Shown one piece after another: positions 46,850 through 56,493 of a stretch of DNA of 64,000 bases (positions are counted from its first letter, which is position 1; each line of letters opens with the position of its first letter). Location: positions 52,929,878 to 52,993,877 of the forward strand of contig NC_057926.1 in NCBI RefSeq assembly GCF_018873765.1. The letters run 5' to 3'. The position numbers and the translations under genes are program-made. This DNA is from Telopea speciosissima. Taxonomy: Eukaryota > Streptophyta > Magnoliopsida > Proteales > Proteaceae. The notes beneath the pieces are model-generated. The model searched no databases. It had not been told where the DNA came from and saw only the letters and a program-made list of their open reading frames with translations.

Positions 46850-47019
46850 GGATCCGGCTCCTCTCCAGGGAGTTCAGCGCCCAGGGCACGCCCAGGGGGC
46901 ATCTAAGGGTTGGGCTGTTCCGCACACATCTCGATGCATACCTAAAGATGTGTGCGGCACAGCCCAACAACTGGATACCCTCTGAACATGTTGGGCTCCC
47001 TGGGGAGAAGCTCAATCCC
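46850..47019. mobile_element. hairpin MITE, GGATCCGGCTCCTCTCC family (in duplication B)
   Basis: Duplicate of 22452-22620, with inner pair CACACATCTCGATGCATACC / AAGATGTGTGCGGCAC. Confidence 0.6.
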
Positions 47020-48764
47020 TCTCCAACATGGGGAATCTTGTCAGTTTAGCACTTTAAGAGCATGAGCATAGCGTGGATATATGTATTCCTTATGCTATAC
47101 AATACAAATATTTATCACTTGAACTTCACTTTCTTTGTCTTTAGTACCCAAAACACGAATCCACACCAACCTTACTAAAGTTATGAGTGAATTCAATGTA
47201 CTCTTACTGTGCACATGTTCTGAACAATTCACATTGATTCTTGTTTTTATTTTATCTTTTCAATGATGTATATCTGTCTGAATCTTCTAACAACTCCTAC
47301 TCTTAGGCTATGTTTGGAATGCAAGAAATTGATTAAAAAAAAAAAAAAAAACATATTAAGACAGGCCATAATGAAGTTTGATGGTTGTTGACATTACATT
47401 TATGGGCAAGAGATCATTATCTGGGTCTGTAGCGCTTGCACCAACACATGGGCCACTGAGAGCACACGCAAAGCCATGAACATATGCCGTTTCCAAGGGA
47501 AGGGGGGGGGGGGTAAGGTGGTACTTTCACATGCTTCTATGCGCATCCGTGTTTAGGTGCAAAGTCAAACGACTAGGTAACATTCTTTTTCCCCAAGTTT
47601 ATTTTCCCTTATGAGATTTTTTTTCTTCTTCACATCTATTTTGTCATGTGGATAGCTTGGTTTGGTCGCTATGACTGTTCGATAAATGGTTTTTTTTTTG
47701 GGATTTGCCAATAGTCAAATTTGGTGAACCATCACCCATCTGCTCCTTTTCTCACTCGGCAAAAGTTTGAGTAGTTTCAAACACCAGTTCTCAAACTGGT
47801 CAGTTAAACCAAGTTGATTGGAACCATCGACCTCGGTTCAAAAAGAACCAATTCATTGAAATTGATTGAATTTGCTTGAAATAGGCATAAACAAGAGAAA
47901 ACCAATCGATTTCAATGAAATCAAAACCATATAATTGAATCTTGTTTTTTTCGATTTGTGCGTTTATGGGAATAAACAGCAGGTTGGGTTAGGTGGGCCC
48001 AAATTGGCCCATTTAGAGGTTTGGTGCCTGATCCAGCACAAGAGTATGGGCTTTAGTACTCCCTAGTGCCCACAAGATGTTAAGTTAGAGGTATTATTGG
48101 TGAAGCCTGATCTCAGTTTTAATCTACAAAGTATTCCTGATTTTTCGGCAGATTATTTCACCTTCGAAACACGCGTAATCGAACAAAAAGTGCATACGTC
48201 AGTCCGGAAGACACTGACTCCTGAAGAGTTGTTTTCTAGACCAGATTTGATAATACAATTCTGACTATAACCACTCATATTCATTTTCCATATTGCCTTG
48301 CTCTGAACCTTATCCTGTTGGCTCATAATGAAGATGGTATCATAGTCGACTCAAACACCCCAAACATTTCCCTGACCCAACCTTTGCTTTTCTCAAACTT
48401 ACTAATTATATGTAAAATGTATGGCAAGCAACAACCACCATTTGCTATTCTAAGAGTACATTGTCTAAATTACCATATTACCCATCACTCTGCTTTTCCA
48501 ATGTTGCCAAATGTGAATGCCTATTGATGAATTTTCAATTCCTTTTTGGTGTCAAATTCAACTGGAAGTGCTTTTTCTTATTAAAATTCTTAAAAGATAA
48601 TTTCATTAAGCCCTCGTTTGGTTTGATGTGATCCAAGAACAATTAAATGGTAAACTCAAAAAGTATTAAATACAGAAACTAAAATTTGCTTTCCACGAGA
48701 TAGGTTACGAGAAAGTCATTTAAAGTGGTATGACCATATTTAATATAGGCCTTCGGATGCTATA
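47020..48764. other. intergenic within duplication B
   Basis: Matches 22621-24380. Includes the R1 repeat copy at 47405-47605 with a longer G-run. No gene. Confidence 0.55.
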
Positions 48765-48967
48765 GTAAGGAGTAGTGATTTGATTCAGATTAAAAGAACT
48801 AAAAGAACTAGGGGCAGACCTAAAATACCTTAGGAGAAGTAGTGAAGAAAGACATGCATAGCTTAGACCTTGTATCAATGACCTCGAATAGAATTGATTA
48901 GAGGGCAAAGATCCATGTAGTCGACCCCATTTAATTGGAATAAGACTGTGTTGTTGTTGTTGTTGTT
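48765..48967 (+). mobile_element. RTE-type LINE 3' end, 5'-truncated, with (TTG)n tail
   Basis: Reads GGGGCAGACCTAAAATACCT, GAAAGACATGCATAGCTTAG, CATGTAGTCGACCCCATTTA and ends in GTTGTTGTTGTTGTTGTT. This is the end of the plant RTE reverse transcriptase region (KKDMHSLDL-like and W-x-AKI-x-x-VDP words) with its simple-repeat tail. Duplication A lacks it: the flanking CTTCGGATGCT and TATAATTTTGATCCA are close together at 24366-24410. The next 300 bp to 49300 belong to the same inserted block and are unassigned. Confidence 0.7.
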
Positions 48968-49564
48968 AGTGTTTATTTCCATTCTAACTAAATGGGGCTT
49001 AATGGAGCCAACAAAAAAATAAATCTACATGAAGTGACTCTACGTACAACTTAAAAGAAACAACTCAACTCAACCTTAAACCAACTATATGCGGTCACCT
49101 ACATCAACCTCTTTTCTTCAATCAGCCCTATTCAAAGACAATAATGAATCTATATACATCAAGACATAACTACCGAATGAATCCAAACCCATAGCATTCC
49201 CATATGATCGTAGACTGATTCTTCATGCCGATCGATCTTTCTGCAATTATAATCACGCAACTAAGTTGATTGGTGTGTATGTAATGGTTGCTCTGCAATA
49301 GTATATAATTTTGATCCATAACATCAGCTTCCTTTCGTACTGAAATGGTCATGTGTAGTAGGTGTGCAACAGGATTGGTCCGTGTTTTCTTTTGATTTTA
49401 GGTTGTCATCTATTATGCTACACAGATGAAGAAAAAACTATATGGAAACTTGAAATACATAATAAGCAAGCCAAAATAGGTCATTATTTGTCTTTCAAAT
49501 AACAAAACCAGTAACATATAATGCATACAAGAGAACTTGAAGATGATCTGATCTTCAATATTGC

Positions 49565-50696
49565 TCAAGTTAGAGTCTTTGTCCAAACCAATCCATTCTC
49601 ATTTATCCAATGACAAACTTCTATTAGGCCTGGGCCAAAACCCAATAGCTTAAAAGCAATATGGTTTGGATTCCAAGTCGAAGTGTCATAATGGCATGTC
49701 ATGATCACATGATTCACTTTCTTCCTAGCTTGTATTTCAACTACATAGACTTTTACTTTCGGTAAAATATGGCAATAATAGACTTGAAATGGGAAAGGCT
49801 GGCTATGACATAATGCTGGTGGTTCAGAGAAATTTCCATATATGAGTTTCACAGTTCCAATTGTGACATTCTCATAAGATCCTTCAATGCTCTCAGTACT
49901 CCATACACATACATGATGCCCTAATTTTTCGACAATAAAATCGATGAGATCTTCAGCGGAAGTCACACAAGTGCTTTGTTCATCTCGAATGGGACTTTTC
50001 TCACATATCTTGAGGGTGTCTTGAATATAATCATCCATGTTTGATTCATCCACTACACCAAACATTTTCTTCAATTCCTTAATCTTTGCAAAGGAAAATG
50101 GGATTTCTGATGCCAAAGATCGCGGTAAGAATGATTTATATGACATTAGGTCCCTTAGATCAGGGATAGACATGAAACCTCCCTCTTTCACCATTGACTC
50201 GCGAAAAAATGGCAATTCCGCTTGGCTGGCAGCTGACAAGGGTGTTTCATTTGGAAGATCTTCATAAACAACTTTGATTGCATTCCACTGGGCAATTGGT
50301 GGCAGGGTTGTATCGTCCATTGTCTTCTTCACTAAAGAATTTGTAGAACAAGCAACATTGGCCTATTTACAGAATGAAGGCAAGTGGAAAGCCAATTCAT
50401 TTTCCTCCATGAGTTTCATAAAAAAGGCTGCCTGATGGAGGTTTAATGGAGAAGCCTTTGCAACTAACCAATTTGGAGGGTGTGAAAGACTAATATGCTC
50501 TTCCCAATATTGTGAGAAGGCATTTTTAGCTTGGAAACCCTGCAATTTCATGGGGAAAAATTAACAACCAAAATAAGAAAGATAAAATAGGAATAAACAA
50601 CCACATTGGAATGAATGGATAATGGAAAACCATCATTTTTCTTACTCTAAAATATGCTATTATAAGAAATCCAAGCAAAAAAATGGAATGTGTCAT
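49565..50696 (-). pseudogene. BURP-domain gene, copy B, with one in-frame stop
   Basis: Same structure as 24630-25761: exon 1 50646-50696 (MTHSIFLLGFLIIAYFR), a 106-bp intron, and exon 2 49565-50539 of the same 975-nt length. All four CH pairs are kept at the C-terminus with the same spacing. Codon 76 is TAG (50363-50365) where copy A has CAG (SFCK-Q-AN), so translation would stop after 75 residues, before the BURP domain. Apart from this C-to-T change the frame is fully open. The protein differs from copy A at roughly one residue in ten, many of them non-conservative (for example ASEIPFSF for ASKLPFSF). A recent loss, an allele, or a base error are all possible. Confidence 0.85.
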
Positions 50697-50819
50697 AGTG
50701 GAACTGAAACAAAGAACTGAATGAGTTGCAGAGTTGGGTATGTGCCTTTATGGGAATGAGAATGAGTTGGGTTTGTTGCATGGAGGGGGGGGGGTTGTAT
50801 TTGATTTTATATAGAGGGA

Positions 50820-52060
50820 AAATTTTAAAATACCAATATAAAAAAAAGGGAAGTTTTTGTTAGTACCTTCTTATATGGCTAAATGTATTCTGTAATTTTT
50901 CATTGGGCAAGAGATCTCTACTTGATCGTACAGTCTCTACACAAGCGTTTGGGCCAAGGGTAAGCATGGCTGGGTATTTACTCAGGGACAAAGACGTCAT
51001 CTCATGCTATCCTGTGAGAGGGCATACAAAACACCACCAAGTAGAGATCTTTTCCACTTTCCTATATTACCATATGAAAAAGTGAAAAACTTCTCTTCTA
51101 TGACTACTATTAAAGGTTTAGAAAAACTTCGAACAGCCTTTTGACACTCAAATTTTAAAATACCAAAATAACCCTTTAATGTGTAATTCTTAATTCTTTT
51201 GGGGTAAACTGTAATTCTTAATTGTTGCAGTCTAAGAAAAGCTTTGAGAACTTGACCATTAATGGGATACATGAGTACATGAGCCAAACCCCGGATGTTG
51301 TCAGCATCTAACATGATGATAGGTATTAAAATCCTCTGCAATACCGGCGGGGAGGCAGTGCACATCTGATGGCACAACAGAGGCCATGTGTGCCATGTGT
51401 GCCACTTGGCCTCTGCTGTGCCGTCAGATGTGCATTGTCGCCCCGCCGGTACTACAGAGGATCCTGGTCCAAAATCGAAAAAAGGTCACTAAAGAATTTT
51501 GTTACCTTTCCATTCAAATAATTGGAGAGAAAACCAAAGGGTCGAAGACCTGGAGGAATTTGGCTCATCTTTTGCGTTATCTTTGTTACTGGTGGATCCA
51601 TGCGGATTTGGGGGCACCCGCGGTAACTCAAGGAAATTTTTTATGGTTGTATGGGTATTTTGGTAAATTACTTTTATATAATTTTACTATAAATTTGTAG
51701 TGAGAGATCTTTATCTGAATTCAATCTGTGAGAAGTGTAAGGACAAATGGATGTAACCTTTTTCTCCATTGATAGTGAAGCAGATTCCGTTTCACTGTGG
51801 ACGTAGGCAATCTTGTCAAACCACGTAAATCCTGGTGTTTATTGTGTGATTGGTTGTTTGCGATTTTCATTTTTTTCTACATCGTTTTAAATAATCAATA
51901 TTTCTACACAATTGATTCCCTTTGGTCATGGTTCAACAAGCTGCAATATATAAGTTGTGAGCAAATTAGATTCCCTTTGGTGAAATGTCCATGAAGTGCT
52001 TCAAAGTCGATGCCTGATGATACAAAAATCAGAAGGGACAACGATTTTGTGCCTGCCGAG
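50820..52060. other. 1.2-kb insertion unique to duplication B
   Basis: Copy A goes directly from the region upstream of BURP exon 1 (about 25835) to GGGTAATTTTGG. Copy B has this block between. It holds hairpin arms AGAGATCTCTACTTG (50910) / CAAGTAGAGATCT (51038) and a second hairpin at 51322-51470. Its ends (AAAATTTTAAAATACC, GGTAATTTTGGTATG) share AT-rich words, but no clean inverted ends or target copies were found. Confidence 0.5.
51322..51470. mobile_element. hairpin MITE, ATCCTCTG ends
   Basis: AATCCTCTGCAATACCGGCG at the left and GGATCCTCTGTAGTACCGGC (minus strand) at the right. The arms pair through GCACATCTGA.GGCACA and AGAGGCCA to the centre (GTGTGCCATGTGTGCCA). The outer ends resemble the TTTATCC hairpin family, the stem does not. 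Confidence 0.6.
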
Positions 52061-52167
52061 TTCAAGGGGTAATTTTGGTATGTAAAGCTTGTGGGGAGTA
52101 AAGGAGGTAATTTAAGGTGGCTATGGTTAAGGCATTAGATACATCTCCCCCCTATTCAGCCACCATT

Positions 52168-52302
52168 TGGGCAAAAAATGGCCCCTCTTGGTTGTTGTAG
52201 ATTCCCCTCCCCCTTGCCCGGTAGTGATAGATATTCTTGTAGTTGGTAGCTAAAATCTCATTGGATAGATAGGTAGGAGGACCAAAACAAAAAAAAAAAA
52301 AA
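52168..52302 (+). mobile_element. short poly-A-tailed retroelement with 14-bp target duplication
   Basis: About 135 bp ending GGACCAAAAC and an A-run, flanked by ATTCAGCCACCATT at 52154-52167 and 52303-52316. No tRNA-like boxes are obvious, so a 5'-truncated LINE tail is more likely than a SINE. Absent from duplication A. Confidence 0.7.
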
Positions 52303-52430
52303 ATTCAGCCACCATTATAGGGTTCACAAACCTCTATTAAGTTTTAGTATATTCCTTGAAATGCCCTCCCGATATATCGTGCGCATCTGACTCCGCCACG
52401 ATGAAGGGATTGGTTGTTTGTTTTTATTTA

Positions 52431-52783
52431 GGGTAAATTACACGTCACCCCTTAGTTTTCAAACGAAACTCAAATCACCCCCTGTATTAGACCCCAATAT
52501 GACAAATTAGTCCCTACCGTTAGTTTTATGCTGTTAAGTGATGATGTCAGCTAGTTAAATATTCAATCCCTAAACTACCCTTAACATCCAATCATAGATT
52601 TTGAAGGGTAATATTGTAAATTTAATTCTAATATTTTAATACAAGGATAAAATAGTCATTTCACACCAATAACTAACATCAGACTAACACCGTTACTATA
52701 AGGGTGGACGGATGAATATTTTCCAAAACCAAGGGATGATTTGAGTTTCGTTTGAAAACCAAAGGGTGACGTGTAATTTACCC
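52431..52783. mobile_element. Mutator-type MITE, 353 bp, perfect 9-bp target duplication
   Basis: Starts GGGTAAATTACACGTCACCC and ends with its complement. Inverted arms of about 50 bp include TTTTCAAACGAAACTCAAAT. TTTTATTTA flanks it at 52422-52430 and 52784-52792. It is missing from duplication A, so it inserted after the duplication. Confidence 0.93.
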
Positions 52784-52989
52784 TTTTATTTAATTAACCT
52801 CACACAAACAATTTTCAAAGTAATAATAAATCACAAGGAAAAGTCAGACTCGACTAAAAATCAATTTGCTTTATTGTCAAAAAGAATTCTATGCAGCTCA
52901 ACTAGTTTTTGCCAGATGGAGCTTTGATGTGGTAATTCTAACAATTGCATAATGGAGTAAATTTTGGATATGTGGCTTATCAAATTTCA

Positions 52990-53212
52990 GAGCCATAACC
53001 TCAAGGGGTTAGCGCAGCTGGCTTCGAGGGGACATGAGTCTCTACCTCAGGAAGTGAGGTCTCGTGATCAAACTTTCGCCGCTGCATAATTTCTTGGGGC
53101 CATCCACCTGAGGCTCACTACGGTCCAGAAGCTCCCGATTCGTACATGGCGTGGGAGTCATGTACAAGCCCAGGGGGATTTAGTCGGCCTAAATCTTACA
53201 CCCTCTAATATT
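52990..53212 (+). mobile_element. tRNA-derived SINE-like element
   Basis: GGGGTTAGCGCAGCTGGCTT resembles a tRNA A-box, and GTGATCAAACTTTC stands at B-box distance. A GGCCATCCACC...GTCATGTACAAGCCC body follows. Duplication A has no such sequence between CAAATTTC and the CACAAAAGTTTGAC block. A different SINE family from the Au-type ones; the exact ends are unclear. Confidence 0.55.
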
Positions 53213-53396
53213 TTTAGCCATCAATTTGTTTTAAATATTTTTCACAAAAGTTTGACTTTCTAAATATTTAAATTAGGATTTGACGAATTGAAATCAGATC
53301 TGGTGAATTGCCGGATCCGAATCCGAACCGCCGAGACCAATCCTGATTCTTATTGATTTCTACAATCTTCTTTTGAATTACATTGGTTTCATGTTT

Positions 53397-53418
53397 ACTT
53401 ACCAAAAAAAAAAAAAAA
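53397..53418 (+). mobile_element. 22-bp poly-A-tailed micro-insertion
   Basis: ACTTACC plus an A-run between CA(T/C)TGGTTTCATGTTT at 53381-53396 and 53419-53434. Duplication A near 26770 shows one uninterrupted GCACTGGTTTTATGTTTG. Confidence 0.75.
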
Positions 53419-53434
53419 CACTGGTTTCATGTTT

Positions 53435-54344
53435 GATATTCATTTTCAATCAATCCAAATCACTCGTGAACATAATGCTTGATTGTATTATCTTTTTTTT
53501 TTTTTATGTCGGCCATGGCATACCATGAAAAGATCATCTGCAAAACGTAAGCAAGATAAAGTAGGGGTGCTTACGCTTTTGATATCGACCCAATGGAACT
53601 GTTCGAATCGTACGAACAGAACTTCGATAGGTACGGCCGGCCGGACTCGTTTAGGGCGACCCCCTTTTTACTAAACTACCCAGAACTTCTATTCCATGTT
53701 TTTTTTTGCCCTAAGGTTTTATTCCTTCAAGAACAATATTGCGGTTGCAATGGGGCTCTGGGTGAATATTTTCCACCCGTGTGAGAAAAAATGAATATTT
53801 ACATGCTGGGGTGTTTACTGAAAAACCCACATACTATACTACAACAATTTGAAGATACTTACCTTTTGGTAGCAAGATCTCCAAGTTTATTGAATGAAAA
53901 ACTCCAAAACTCGTTTTAAGAAATATTTGCTGCTTCTTCTCGATTCCGAGCCGCTATCAATTGAGCCATGTACGAATCGATTTGGTCCCTGATTTTGTAC
54001 TCTTAAATTATATTTTAAAGCTTTATTTTGCCATATGATCAACTCCAATAGACACTAAACTTGATATTTAAGTAGGGTTACCTTGAGCCCTTGCCTGCCT
54101 ATCAATTTGGCCCTTACCCATAAAAAATATTAATTTTATTAGGATTGAGTTTCCCTCCACCCACGGTAAATGGGATCCCATTCACCAAGAGGTGGGAGAG
54201 GGTGGGAATAGGAATTGGGAGGGTATTTTGGAATATACAAAAACCCGAGGGGTTTGTGAACCCAAGGATGGTGGAGGAAAACTGTCCATTTCATTAAGGG
54301 CAATTGGGTGTAAATCCATTGGACTTACATTTGTTTTGTATGCA

Positions 54345-54346
<2 letters not shown>
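53435..54346. other. intergenic within duplication B
   Basis: Mostly matches 26780-27150 of copy A. A locally GC-richer piece at 53500-53770 (TACGGCCGGCCGGACTCG) is not in copy A and is unassigned. 54141-54290 has loosely paired ends (GAGTTTCCCTCCACCC / GGTGGAGGAAAACT), possibly a decayed MITE. Confidence 0.4.

Positions 54347-54430
<84 letters not shown>
54347..54430. repeat. (TA)n microsatellite
   Basis: About 42 uninterrupted AT units. Confidence 0.95.
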
Positions 54431-54434
<4 letters not shown>

Positions 54435-54797
54435 GATTAAATTTTTGTATGATACTTCAATCACGTGAGACCTAAATTTTTGTGATTGGTAGGCCTCACT
54501 ATATTGGTATGTAAGGTCTGGTTATGGTTTTGTCCTTTTCCAGCAACACTATGTCATGGGAAGACTATGTGACACTCGCGGGGACTGAATACTTGATTCA
54601 AAGTCATTTTATGTGATGATAGTTGTAACACTGTTAAACAATTTGATGTATCACTTTAACATTTCTAATTCTTATTTAAGTTAAGGCATTTCAACTCTGT
54701 GATTGACTCCAATTAACAACATTCACATTTTACTACGAAATCCCCTATGCACCATTGCACCCAAGAAATGACATTTACAATACCCAAAAAAAAAAGA

Positions 54798-55189
54798 GGA
54801 TAAATTACATGTCACCCCCTGGTTTTCAAAAGAAACTCAGATCACCCCCTGATTTTTGAAAAACCTCAAATCACTTCCTCTATAGGAACGGTGTTAATCT
54901 ACTGTTAGTTATTGGTGTGAAAGGACTATTTTACCCTTGTACTAAAACATTATAATTAAATTCACAATACTACCCTTCCTTCATCTTCAACATTGGTCAA
55001 GGATAGTTTAAGGATTTAAATTTATTTAACAGCCTGACATCATCACTTAACAACATAAGAGTATAAAACTAATAGTAGGGTCTAATTTGTCATATTGGGG
55101 TCTAAACCAGGGGTGATTTGAGTTTTTTCAAAAATCAGGGGGTGATCTGAGTTTCGTTTGAAAACCAAGGGGTGATGTGTAATTTACCC
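54798..55189. mobile_element. Mutator-type MITE, same family as 52431, opposite orientation
   Basis: GGATAAATTACATGTCACCC at the left and GGGTAAATTACACATCACCC (minus strand) at the right, with interior blocks (TTAACAGC.TGACATCATCA, TATTGGGGTCTA) that are the reverse complement of the other copy. Inserted in an A-run. GAAATGACATTTA and CCAAAA-like words occur on both sides (54763-54795, 55202-55225), a longer flank repeat than 9 bp. Absent from duplication A. Confidence 0.85.
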
Positions 55190-56493
55190 AAAAAAAAAAA
55201 AGAAATGACATTTATGATCCAAAATTGTTGCTAAGATATCTAATACCAAAAAAATTACAAAATTTCAAATTTACAATTATACCCACTAAAACAATGGTAT
55301 ATGACATGCACAATCCAAAATGTTGTGAATTTAAACAAGTATTTCCCTTTTAAAAAGGTAATTGCAAACAAAAAGAAGAAAGAGTGACTAAGAAAAGTGT
55401 GTGAAGGGGACCCAGACCTTCCCCTTTTAAAAGGTTAAATAGATCCCAACTTAATACCTTAGAGATTCCAAACTCACAGAAATCAGGATGTTAGAATTTT
55501 TTTGAAAAACAAAGACTCATCAATGAAAAAGTTGATGGCCTGAAGTTTTGATTAATTAAGAAAATAATTTTTTTGTGAAGAACCTAAGCCATACATTTTT
55601 TAGGTAAAAAAACACCACCCATGTGGATGGCTCTAGGAACAATTCAAATTGCCGCTCGAGAAACCCAATTTAAGATTTTCGGGTCAAAATGCATGATCAT
55701 GGAAAGAATTTTTTAGAGGAAAGGAAACAAAATTTAATAATATCAAGAACTGGTAAGAACAATTTAGGCGTAGAAAAATAACACAATTGTTATTTAAGGA
55801 AATTTTGGCAGTGGATAATTAATATACGCTTAATATAGCAACAAGCCAATTTTTTTTTTATAAGCTTTATGGCAAAAGTTTTTTTAGCTAGCAGACTCTA
55901 AAGAGCATTTCTAAAGATGCAATAAGTTTTGCCACATGGAAGAGTGATGTAGAAATTTTACCGTATTAATAATTAGAAAACAATCTACAGTTGGTCTCGT
56001 TTGTTAAATTTTAGATTCAGATTGAAGCATATACCCCTATGTATGGGCCGATTCACTTTTCAACAATCCATTTCTTTTTTAAAAATTACAAATTTTCACC
56101 AAGTTTTAAAAAAAATATTATGTCACTTGGACAATTCATTTTGGCTAAAACTTGACATGTGAGCAGGGGACCTTGGGCTTTACTTATCCACAAAATTGCA
56201 ACTCTATACAATGTGCCATCTGGTAGATACTTGTGGTATTATAAAAATACCGATGGATTAACAAAACTTCTCCCAAAGTTTATAGACATGCATGAAGAAA
56301 AATATTACCTCTCCGCACTCTCATATTCTTTTCTATCCTCAGTACTTCAACTGAATGTCAATGCCAACTCAAATGATTATAGGCAACCTCGATCTCCTTA
56401 CAAAATTTTGTCATACTCAAAATAGCAAATGCACCTTAGTCTAATGCAACCAACTTTGAACATTCAAAACTCACTTATTTATCCTTTTATATA
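55190..56493. other. 3' flank of ABCC copy B
   Basis: Matches 27430-28732 of copy A without large changes; no gene found. Confidence 0.6.
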
